From contig OW028573.1 in assembly GCA_932294295.1 (NCBI GenBank), positions 62,349,829-62,413,828 of the forward strand: 64,000 nt of DNA, written 5' to 3'. Below, piece after piece: positions 1-10,121 of this stretch (within the stretch, counting starts at the first letter, position 1; every line of letters starts with the position of its first letter). The position numbers and the translations under genes are program-made. The notes under the pieces were generated by a model, which was not told the origin of the DNA, did not search any database, and saw only the letters and a list, made by a program, of their open reading frames with translations. The stretch comes from Alitta virens (lineage: Eukaryota; Annelida; Polychaeta; Phyllodocida; Nereididae).

Positions 1-60
1 CCACATGACGTCCTCTGGAGGTAGTTTCCTCCAGAAACAACTTAAAATGTTATGTCTTAC

Positions 61-325
61 TGTCATGTATTAATATTTCAATTTCATAGATCATGTTTCA
101 TAGTTACTTGTGTGTGAATTTAGTCCTTCTTTGCTTGGCATAATATTCCATTGTCATTTGCATAATTAATGAGGGTGCAACTGGCCCCCACAATCCTTTG
201 TTTGAATTGACTGTATATATATAGCAAGATCAGACTAGACCTCAGTGAGTTTGGGTGTTTCCACCACAATAAAAACCTCTCTCAACCTATTCCCCTGGAC
301 TTGACTCTATTCGGTTCTCCATACA
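61..325 (+). mobile_element. Solo LTR, 265 bp, with 4-bp target duplication
   Basis: The element begins TGTCATG and ends CATACA, so its ends are TG and CA. It is flanked by TTAC at 57-60 and TTAC at 326-329. Inside, in plus orientation, are a TATA run at about 214-223 and AATAAA at 268-273, the order expected of an LTR promoter and polyadenylation signal. No internal retroviral-type ORF is present, so it is probably a solo LTR left by recombination. It lies antisense in an intron of the DUF4062-NACHT gene, and its right target copy overlaps the intron's splice donor region. Confidence 0.65.
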
Positions 326-334
326 TTACATTAC

Positions 335-3300
335 CTTGCTCATGGTCCCAGTGTCATCCTCCTTGATGAGACGTTCCATAATGTTGGATTGCAATTTATG
401 AACGGAGTCAGGCAATGAGATGATCTTGTTGCTGAGGGTTGCAAAATCCCCGAAGACCCTGAGCTCATCACAGGCAAGGTTTAGCCACAAGGGAGTTGCA
501 GATCCTTCGTTATCTAAAAGAGTCTTCATTTGAAAATCGTCTAGGGCCTGAAATACGTGAAGAGAATGTCAATATGAACGGTATACAGACATTAATCTTA
601 AGAATCTATACCCCGATACGGATATCATTAAAACAGTGTTGTTTCCTGGAAATTAGTTTCCTGTCTTGAAATTCAATACACCTCCCTCCAAAAATATAAG
701 ACCACTTAGACCACTATATACATGCTCAAGTAGTGCTGCTTATATTTATGGGGGGTTGTGTAATGCCATAGTTATTCAGGGAGTCATTCAAGGGGCTATA
801 TGAAGACTAGGATGACCAACAGCTTATACCTAGATCGAATGGGAATCCCATAAGCAACAACTAACCAACATCCTTCGTCCTTCATACCACGTGCCATTAA
901 GCAACATAACCTCAATTTTAATAGATCATTTTTACATATTGTTTTTACGCCATATCTTCTATGTTTTTATTCACTATATTTTGTTGCATTTTATGTCTTT
1001 TTATATTTCTATTGACCGCCACGAATTACCCCTCCACGTTCTATTCTATTCCATTCAGCAAACTTTATTGAAGTTATTGGTTTAGCATGATACACCATAC
1101 AAACTAACTTTATTGAATTTATTGAAGTACTTGGCAACAATCTCAGCTCTGCTTTCCAGATCCAGGGGTTGCAATGGCAGACAGCGAGGTTTCCTCCAAG
1201 AGATTCTCTCCATGCTATAACTGTGTTTTTTGTTGACACTAATGAGGCATTTAACAGATGCTGGCCATGTGGGCGGCAACCAGCTCAAGTGTCCATGAGA
1301 AGTGGATCCCAGCAACTGCAATAATGGAATAACAATGATTTTATTATACTACCAATTGAATGATTATTTGGGAAATCCAACATGCAAGATAAAGAAAACA
1401 AGGTAAAAGCAACAGTTACTGACACATCTATTTTTTTTTTTATATAGTATGAAAGGAAGGTATGATACTGTCCCAGGCTGTGTGATAAACAATCTGTCTC
1501 ATGCACCCTGGAGCAAATTCTCATAAAACTGTCGATAGATTTCGTGGTAGAATGTTTGATATGATATAACTAAAATGATGTGCTCTGATAGAATGATTAT
1601 TATTTGGATGATATGTGCTGACATTGTGCTGACTCTGGGCCAACATTGAGTAGACATGACACGTTACATGAGTATATAATTAGCATTAATATTTACTTCA
1701 TCCAGGCCATCAATAACCAGCACCAGCTGAGATGGCGACTCTTTCTCTCTTAACTGGTCCAGAGTCTTGACAAGAATGGATTGCTTCTCCACCAAACCCA
1801 TTGTCAGGAGTTTGTCATAGCTTGGTATATCTGCAATGAAAACACTTGGATTGTAGACCAAATTCAGTGAAGAAGGTATGTCTTTAAAATTTGCATTTAC
1901 TTGTGTAATGCATGTACACTCAACAGCAAAAGAAATTCATCTTGAAATCGTGTGGTCAGTGGGGTCATTCTTGCTATAGCGATTATTGTTTTACCTTAAT
2001 GGGGTCTACTAGTATCGTTACCACCATTTTTGTCTTAAATGTATCTACAATTTCGACAGATTGTATAATTAAATGCAAATAAATTGGGTCTTAGTCTGAG
2101 TCTGAGTTTGTTAATGTGGCCTTTGTATATTCCTTGATTTCTATGAGAGAAATGTTATGGTCTGGGAAGATACCCTAATGTTATTTTTCAAGATCTCAGA
2201 AACACAGGTCTGCAGTTCAGTGGTTTTACCTATTGCCCATATATGCGTGCCATTAGATATATATACAAATGTATACAGTATGAACAAATTTATTAGTGGC
2301 TTTAAACCTACGATCTACAATATTATTGCATAAAAACATTACCTTCAAGTGAACCATGATCTTGCAAAGCTGAAATGAGTCTGTTGAGCAGATGGTTGTC
2401 ATTCATGCTGGACGGACTGCAGCCCACATTGTGGTACCAGACCTTGTGGTCGGTTTTCTGAAAAGGAAGTTGTCATAAGTATCAAATAAACTATCATGTA
2501 TTTGTTGCTTTTGCTTGAAGTTATACTTCAAATAGGGAGATGTGAAGTTTATTGATAATAATTTATGTTCATGAAAGGAAGTTGTGGTCAAATGAAAATA
2601 TATTGGTGAAAATTGCCAGGGCTATGTACAACATGTTTTACAGAATGCTTACCTTTCTAATTTCTAAAACTAAAGCAGCCAGTAAAGCAGATTTTCCAAT
2701 TCCTGGATCAGCCTCAACACACACCACACTGTTTTCGCCAGAAGCTGAGCATTTGTACTGCTCCAAAACTGAAAGAAATTGAAGCCCATATTCAGTATGA
2801 CAATAAGTACTCATATTTTACCTATACACGCAAATTTTATCCGAATATCAACGCTTTCAGATGACTTACGAGCTCGGTATTTCTTGACGATTTCATTTTC
2901 ATTACCTGCAATTATACGCTTGTCTTATTATAAATTTCAATTTTCACAATGGAATGAGCAATGATATGGCCAACCAATTTACCATTGTCAGAGAGAGAGG
3001 TAAATAAGTCTGTCTGTCCATCCTCAATGTACGCCAGGAGTGAGTTGATTTCAGCGTCTCTCCCAAAAACTGTCCTTCCATTCTGGTCAACTGTCATTTC
3101 ATGGGATTCATCTTCTGTAGGGAAATATGGAACAGTCAGAGCTCTTTCAGTGTAAAGTTAAGTCAAACAATAAATTAACAAAAGTGAAGCAAACTGCAAA
3201 CCTTCTTGTTGTGCTGTTGGGTCGGTCACTGTATCTTGAGGATATGTTCTCTCAATTGCCTGTTTAAGAAATTCCAAAATGTTTTCTCCAAATTCTTTAA

Positions 3301-6300
3301 GTCCTTCCAACTTGACCTTGAAACAGTAAAAGGTGACATATTCATAAACATAAACAAATTAATTTACAGAATCCCTGATATGCTGCATGTCATTACTGAT
3401 ATTAATTGGTTACTTATACTACAACAGTTGATTGGAGTTCGGAATCATATTCCCCACCTTTTCTCTCCCTGTAGAAGTGTCTATACCCCCGTAGGTGCTT
3501 GAGTATTCGAACACTCTTTCTGGAAATTTCTTCTTCACTTTTTCTTTTAGCACCTGTAAAATATCATATAAATGACAAAACTCTGTCATGTTGGTCCAAT
3601 AAAAAGATGCACACAATTTATGTACAACTCCTAGCCTTATCATATCATTACGTCTGCCTCTAGCAACTAGTCATACCTGATTGAATTTCAGACTAGTAAC
3701 ATCTATAGACAAAGACCTAGACAAACCTGCATGTGCTGCATTGGCAGGACCTCTGTGTCCAAGAATCTTTTTCTATGCTGTTCCGGAACATCCTTCAAAA
3801 CATCAGGATCACGCAGGAAAAATGCTGCATTTTCGTTGTTACATCTGCGTCCAGAAGTATGAAATCACAACCATGTAACCATCATGTTGTAGAATTGTCA
3901 TATCAAAACAACGAAACAATAGTAACAACCAAACTGACCTGTAGGCACCATGCAAAATCTCCATATGAGTAATAGACACATTGTCAACCCACTGGTAGCG
4001 ACCCCTGATGTCTGTTGGAACATCATCCTGGCCAGGAATCCAACCATATCTGAAAGTATTTCAAACAATGTCATATGCAATGCTTAGATGACTTATAACA
4101 GCAAAACAAACAGCAGCAAATAGAACAGCAAAAAGAACAGCAAAATGAACAGCAAAAAGAACAGCATTGCCATAATAAGAATCAAACTGTAGATGTTGGT
4201 AATTTGAAGGTTCCCGGAACTATGTGTCAAAGCAGAGGCAATACAAAGATTCCAGTGGAGACACTCCACCTACAGGGCAGGATAGTTAGGATACAAATGT
4301 TTCCTATATGCAGTACTATTTTTCACTCTGGCAGTTGGTTAGACCATGCAGTAGCACAGTGACAAAGTAACACATCATTGACCTCTTGATATGAAAATAA
4401 TTGCTGGAAAACTAGCTGATACGTATACAGTCCTCCATATCTGCCTAGTTGCAGTAAATTACTAGTAGTAACGTAGTTCGTTTCTATTTCCTATTGCCCA
4501 TATATAGCTCTCCAGACATCTTCTTTCTCATTTACCTTTGAGCCAGCATGTTGATGAAGAAAGGTCGACCCTGGGTTTCCTCATGACACCGATCCAGTTC
4601 TTCCAGGCAGGCTGTGATGGTTTTTCGACTTGGTGAATCTTTGGGGACACCCCATCTCAAGTCCACCACTACCAGGGTCAACTTCCGCTCGGTGCACCAG
4701 TCACGCAAGACGGGAAACACCTTCAAGTAAAATCGATAACGCCTAGGGGAAGTCGTATAAGGCACTTTAAAGCAGTCAATATGACTTGCTGTAAGGCCGA
4801 GTAATTGAATACTCTATATTATAGTAATTTTTCCAACCCTTTTATTTGCCAATGTGATACTTTTCCATTTGTCATATCTTTCGAGTTTTCATGAAATTTG
4901 CCCTGAATTGATACAAATTAAAGTTCTTGGTAATTCCTTCGTGTGAGCCATTGGAACCTTCTGCCAAGAGGTCACTTATCACTTGTCTTGGCAGACTACT
5001 CAGAAAGTACCTGACAACAAATTCAGCCCCACAACAATGCATTGATTAGTGACAACGCTGAGCCAAAACTTTGCCAAAAGGGCCGACAAATGCATGGTCA
5101 AAAGATATCCAGGGACTAAGGTTATATGAGTGAGGTATTTCATTTCTTTCATAAGGTTGCTAATTCAACAAATGGCCACCAGTCATCCAAAACCACATCT
5201 CACTTAAGCCATTTTGGGTTTTATTTTAAGACACCTATATTAAGCTAAGGTAGAAACTAAAACGCCCTATAAATATGAAAATATGAACTGATACTTCCTA
5301 AATCTCTGCGTGGCCAGAAATTGCTAGAATGAGTGCTGTAGGTGTCCATATTATGCTAGAACAATACTTCTGTTCTTGGACCTACCTGTTTGACCAGAAT
5401 TTCCCTCTCGCTGTGAAAATCAACAAAAGTTGATGAGACGAAAACCCTAACAGTTTTCCACCCTGTGGATGCCCCTTGGCTGCTTGGCTCATCATAATCT
5501 GTGGGGTTGGAGTTTAACTGGTCCGGAGAAGATTCTATTTCTTCCCAGCATTCTGAAGGCAATTAAAAATAAACACAATATGGAGTGCGGTGCCACTGCA
5601 GTGAAACCTCACAAATTAAACCATGTTTGACAATGACCGAAGTGATGTATCTACAAAAAACTCTTTACAGATGTGAAACACAGATCTGGCAGAGGCGAAG
5701 AGGAAGTTATATTCTCTCCTCCAACAATAGTCAGAGTTCTTGTGTCATAAAATAAGCTTTTGTGTAAACGGCTGTGTGTTTGTGGCAATATTGCTTTTTT
5801 TAATTTGGACGTGCTGAATCCCAAAATGGATGTTGCCCTTTTTGTTCGAGCTTGCCTTCTTTCAGAAAATCAAGATGGTTGCCAAGATGGTTGCCAAGAT
5901 GGCCACCACACACAAACATGGCTCTATTTTTGGTTCCATTGAAAGTTTTTCAGCAGATATGGACACTTCTTAATTTAAATTCTGCTAATTTTAGTGTCTT
6001 TGTCCATATATGGAATGCTAATATAACCAGATATGGCGAAATCATCATAGCCTAACTAAAACACTGATCCTGTCTATCATATAAGTACAAAATGTCACTA
6101 GTAAATTATATCACTCTGGTATTGTTGGAACCAAAAATAGGGCCATACCTTTTTTTGGATTCAGCAAATCCAAATTACCTCAAAAAGCTATGTTGCCAAA
6201 AATACACAGCCACTTAATTACCACGTAAGAACCCTGACCACAACCAAAATGTGGCTCAGGAGAAACTGAAGATCGTTTGCCAAAACTTCAAATACACATT

Positions 6301-9092
6301 TACATTCACAATGAAATATAATTATGTCATTTAGACATCGTAATAGCCTAAAGGAGGTGCAGAGGCTAATGCACTGCAGGTGCAAGCAAGCCTTTTAGTA
6401 TTATTATATTTTAATAGGCATTTAGTTTATCTCAGGTTTCTTTTGAAAAAAGGAAATATCCTATGTAGACTTTAGGTCCTGGCGCATTCCATCTTCTGAA
6501 AAATCATGAAGGGCCTGTTAGGTTATGGCGTGGTATATCCTATGGAGGGCGCTGGCAGGTTCCGACTAGTTCTGCCACCTATAGGAACATCAAGCTGGTA
6601 CTGCCAGTGGTCTGTGTGGCTGTTTAGCTATACAGCTAGCTGCCCAGTTGTAGTAATAATAGCCAATACAAAAGCAAAAATAAATTCATTCAAAATTATA
6701 CACTAAATTAAATGGATATAGACTGATGAATCAGATTTTAAGAAAGATTAACATGGCTGGGATTCCCAATTAGGCTGATATATGGCAGATTTGACAGTGT
6801 TTGGCAGATATGGCAGATTGTTCTTAATTTTTATATTATGTGGCAGATATGGCAGATTATTCTTAATGTGGCAGATATGGCAGCTGTTATTTTTATATTA
6901 TGTGGCAGATATGGCAGATTATTCTTAATGTGGCAGATATGGCAGATTGACAATATTTGACAGATTATTCTTCATGTGGCAGATATGGCAGCTGTTATTT
7001 TTATATTATGTGGCAGATATGGCAGATTATTCTTAATGTGGCAGATATGGCAGATTGACAATATTTGACAGATTATTCTTAATGTGGCAGATATGGCAGC
7101 TGTTATTTTTATATTATGTGGCAGATATGGCAGATTATTCTTAATGTGGCAGATATGGCAGATGACAATATTTGACAGATTATTCTTAATGTGGCAGATA
7201 TGGCAGATTATTCTTAATGTTGCAGATATGGCAGATAAGCATTTGGCAGATCTATGACAATGTTGACATAGCTCAGTACTGACTGTTTTCTTGGAATTCA
7301 ACTTGGAAATTAGGCCTAACTTTGAATTCAACTTGGAAATCAACTCCAAATTTTTGAAACGACTCGTGCCATATATGGCACAGGGTAAAGAGCGTTTCAT
7401 TGTGGTACAATTGATTGAAATGCAAATATAGGTCGGACATTAACTTAAACAAACCCAACCCTCAATTTATAATTACGCAAGACAGGGAGTTATTAATGAG
7501 TTTCCTTTCAGTGTTTAAACTGAATTTTGAAACCTGCCTGCATTCTGCATGGAAGTCCTAGATGTAGCCTACCTGCCCTTTCTTACAGGAACATATGGTG
7601 CTAATTGATGCTTGTATGAATGAAAGTGCTGGATGCATACTATGCAATACATAGTATTCTTTATAGGCATAAGTACACCTTGTAGAATATACATTTAAAG
7701 GCATACATAACTGACCATCGTGGACCAGTTCTAAATTATATTGAAATCCTTTGGATACAGCAACTTTTTTTTTCATTAGAACCAAATATTAAAAATCTCA
7801 AAATCTCTGGTCGTGCCACTTGTGCCACTTTCACCATTTTGTGCCGTGCAGCTGTTGATAAAACTATTTAGCAGAGCGTAGTTTCGATCTACGGACCTCT
7901 GGGTTATGGGCCCAGCACGCTTCCACTGCGCCACTCTGCTCCACGAATACCCAGACGAGCAGTATATATATTTAAATGTATAGTTATATAGGCCTTTGGC
8001 TAGTTATTATTAGGCTGAACACCTGTAAAACTGTGAAAGATGAGGCCGCTGGGACACCAGTTTTGCTGACTTTTCACTGATCTAGAATTTCATGGAATTG
8101 TCTACTATTTGTCTAGGGTGGTGTCAAATTGTCTTGTTCAATTGTACTTGCAGTGCTCGCCTGTATTATGCCTACTATTTGTAGGCCTTGGTCGGTGTTT
8201 TGGGACGTGGTCAGTCAGGTACAATAATACCTTCCTGTTCGTTCTGTGGTGGTTTATTAAGTGTGAAACTTTAATTTATATATAAATTCAGTTGCGTAAT
8301 AAATTATTCCAGTTAATATTCCAGAATAGAAATCTACTGCTTTAAATTTCTTATATACTAGAAAATCTGGACTTGCAAATAATACATCATTAAAGTTAAA
8401 TTTAAAAAAATCACATAGGCTTCAGTTGTAGGTCCTGTAGCTAAATTTAACAGAACGCACCATTCTCAAGTTATACATTATACATAGGCCTACAGGCCTG
8501 CACATGGTATCAACCCCTATGCCCAATGCTTTTATTTGTTAATATATCCATCTATCTATCTAGCTATCATATTGATTTAAAAATTATATTCAAGGGAAGT
8601 TTCACTATATAATACCCAATGTTTATATTACTACCTTTTCCCAGTTGAAAATACACCTGTAACAAGTAAAAATCAGTCCTCGATAGTATAGTGGTGAGTA
8701 TCCCCGCCTGTCACGCGGGAGACCGGGGTTCAATTCCCCGTCGGGGAGGCTTTTGATTTTTGGGGGCCTTTATTTTTGGTAAATATAAAAACACACTGAA
8801 GTTTTATGGCAGGTCGTTTCAAACCGGTGTCCAAAAAAAATTTAAAGCTGTTAAAAACTCTACCATTATCAATAGCATACCATGCTAGACTTGGTCAGGT
8901 ATTCGTGTTTGGCGCGAAATATTGATTGAACCACTCACCCGTGACGATTGTCTCTACCTCGTCTATATTTAGATCACCGCTCGTAATGCTTTTGCTGCCA
9001 TGTCCAGGATGTTGACCGTTTTCTGTCGCTACTGACGAAGCCCTGGAATTATTCCTAGACCGTATTTTCTCTTCTCTGTACTTCTTGTACAT
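335..9092 (-). CDS. DUF4062-NACHT STAND ATPase (TEP1/NWD1/TTC41-like), 3' part outside window
   Basis: Fourteen exons join in phase: 8939-9092, 5386-5552, 4536-4720, 3939-4049, 3727-3844, 3458-3553, 3202-3316, 2983-3114, 2870-2905, 2653-2768, 2343-2457, 1697-1830, 1109-1315, 335-547. They give 633 residues and run off the left edge. Residues about 86-240 form a DUF4062 domain (VRVFVSSTF, VVDLRWGV, RPFFINMLAQRYGW). The P-loop is ADPGIGKS at 391-398 and Walker B is LVLVIDGLDE at 484-493, followed by the SWLPP/LISV segment typical of NACHT ATPases. Relatives of this type (TEP1, NWD1, TTC41) carry C-terminal WD or TPR repeats, which are not visible here. The start is ATG at 9092 with A at -3. The first exon (51 codons, low complexity, Ser-rich) is joined on phase and donor quality alone and is the least certain. 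STAND proteins act as ligand-triggered oligomerising switches; the ligand here is unknown. Confidence 0.85.
4097..4165. repeat. Short tandem repeat, unit about AACAGCAAAA
   Basis: About seven degenerate copies of a 9-11 bp unit occur between exons 3 and 4 of the DUF4062-NACHT gene. The tract is intronic and non-coding. Confidence 0.75.
5770..6211. mobile_element. MITE-like element with long imperfect inverted repeats
   Basis: The segment at 5770-5829 starts GGCTGTGTGTTTG and matches, inverted, the segment at 6150-6211, which ends CACAGCC. The inner blocks 5918-5938 and 6126-6146 are also near-perfect inverted copies (core CTATTTTTGGTTCC). The left arm carries an extra insert made of three CAAGATGGTTGC units at 5871-5906. 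No ORF is seen. The outer flanks both contain TAA, so a TA-type target duplication is possible but not proven. The element lies in the first intron of the DUF4062-NACHT gene. The structure fits a non-autonomous DNA transposon; the superfamily cannot be named. Confidence 0.55.
5871..5906. repeat. Three tandem 12-bp units (CAAGATGGTTGC)
   Basis: Three consecutive copies lie in the left arm of the inverted-repeat element. The third differs at one base. They account for most of the length difference between its two arms. Confidence 0.8.
6775..7245. repeat. Minisatellite with 108-bp higher-order unit
   Basis: The basic motif is GGCAGATATGGCAGATTATT and variants. A longer pattern repeats exactly in phase: the variant GGCAGCTG occurs at 6881, 6989 and 7097, each 108 bp apart. 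The minus-strand reading frames through it are long only because the repeat lacks stop codons in one frame. It lies in the first intron of the DUF4062-NACHT gene. Confidence 0.9.
7869..7940 (-). tRNA. tRNA-iMet: tRNA-Met initiator (anticodon CAT)
   Basis: The 72-nt gene starts AGCAGAGTGGCGCAGTGGAA and folds as a full cloverleaf. The anticodon arm is CTGGG-CCCATAA-CCCAG. The T arm has GATCGAAA in place of the usual GTTCRA, the hallmark of eukaryotic initiator tRNA-Met. The acceptor stem AGCAGAG pairs with CTCTGCT. On its own strand the gene is followed within ten bases by TTTT (7860-7863), a Pol III terminator. It sits in the first intron of the DUF4062-NACHT gene, on the same strand. Confidence 0.97.
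8677..8748 (+). tRNA. tRNA-Asp: tRNA-Asp (anticodon GTC)
   Basis: The 72-nt gene starts TCCTCGATAGTATAGTGG and ends GTCGGGGAG. The anticodon is GTC at 8710-8712, in a stem CCCGC/GCGGG. The B box reads GGTTCAATTCC, a usable match to GGTTCGANTCC. TTTT follows at 8751-8754 as a Pol III terminator. It is divergent from the initiator tRNA-Met about 740 bp away and antisense to the host intron. Confidence 0.97.
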
Positions 9093-9786
9093 TATTGTAT
9101 CAAAGAACACAATAACGCAATGTTATTCTGAACAACATTCCACGAAGCTGTCTCTCAGCTTCCAAATATTGACATCGTTACTGGGAGCGCCCCCTACAGT
9201 TTGCTGAATAAGTCGATAAAAAAAAAAACTAGTGCCACGCCAGGCACGTGACTGACTGAGGAAACTCTTTATTTGGGATTCATTATTTATGATGACTACA
9301 TTTTGGTATATTGATGTAGTACATATAGCAAAAATATAGAATCCTGAAGCTTTCTGTAAGTTGCCCAACACCTAGCTGTGGTGAAAATAAAATTCGGTAC
9401 CTCCATAGAGCAATTTAAATTTTCGTTGCAGATATCCATGATTTTCTATAGCCTCATTCATGATTCAAAAATAAAATCATAGAATAAACAACAACTTGAA
9501 AGTTATTTGAACAGCATGTTTTGACACAGTAAATGATGTTTTACAAAAACGACCACGCATTATAGAATTATGCTTGAGTTTACCCCCGGTTATTTATGTA
9601 CAATGAAGGCTAATTACATTCAAATTGCAAATGTTCATAAAAACTAGCAAGCAAATGTTTTGATACATTTGTATATATACACGCGTTTTACTGTGTAAGG
9701 TGTGGTTTGGCTATTCCCCAAAGAATATATCGTTACATAGAGCTCTAGTTAGCTATATGCTAGCCTAGCTATAGTTATAGATTATA
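9093..9786. other. Intergenic region upstream of the DUF4062-NACHT gene
   Basis: AT-rich sequence between the putative first exon and the GATA tract. No coding potential is seen. It contains the perfect E-box GGCACGTGACT, annotated separately. The promoter is presumed to be here, but no clear TATA-initiator pair was found. Confidence 0.5.
9245..9250. promoter_or_regulatory. Palindromic E-box CACGTG
   Basis: GGCACGTGACT lies about 155 bp upstream of the proposed start codon of the DUF4062-NACHT gene. CACGTG with flanking GT/AC bases is the site of USF/MITF/TFEB-type bHLH-zip factors. The position suits a promoter element; function is inference. Confidence 0.3.
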
Positions 9787-10007
9787 AGATAGATAGATAG
9801 ATAGATAGTTAGCTAGAGAGATAGAGAGATAGATAGCTAGATAGCTAGATAGATAGTTGGATAGATAGATAGATAGTTAGATAGATAGTTAGATAGATAG
9901 ATAGTTGGATAGATAGATAGATAGGTAGATAGTTAGATAGCTAGATAGCTAGATAGATAGTTAGATATAGAGATAGAGAGATAGAGAGATAGAGAGATAG
10001 ATAGATA
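9787..10007. repeat. (GATA)n microsatellite with interruptions
   Basis: About 220 bp of AGAT units, interrupted by GTTAGAT, GCTAGAT and GAGAGAT variants. It lies between the DUF4062-NACHT gene and the 3' end of the LRAT gene. Confidence 0.95.
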
Positions 10008-10054
10008 CAATCACAGAAATCATCGCAGTTTGCATTATCATTTATAAAATAATG

Positions 10055-10060
10055 TTTATT
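10055..10060 (-). terminator. Polyadenylation signal AATAAA of the LRAT gene
   Basis: AATAAA on the minus strand lies about 62 bases past the stop codon at 10122 and predicts a short 3' UTR that ends before the GATA tract. Confidence 0.5.
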
Positions 10061-10121
10061 TACTTGTTGCTCAGATTTAATTCACGTGTGTCTACCCAAA
10101 AAGTGACTACAAGCTCACCCG

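Noticed and set aside
2231..4508. Shared CCTATTGCCCATATAT in two introns of the NACHT gene
   Set aside because: Only 16 bp in AT-rich introns; too short to call a repeat family.
6972..7400. 142-codon minus-strand frame
   Set aside because: It is the GGCAGATAT minisatellite read in a stop-free frame; the product is a repeat of ICHICHIKNN-like words.
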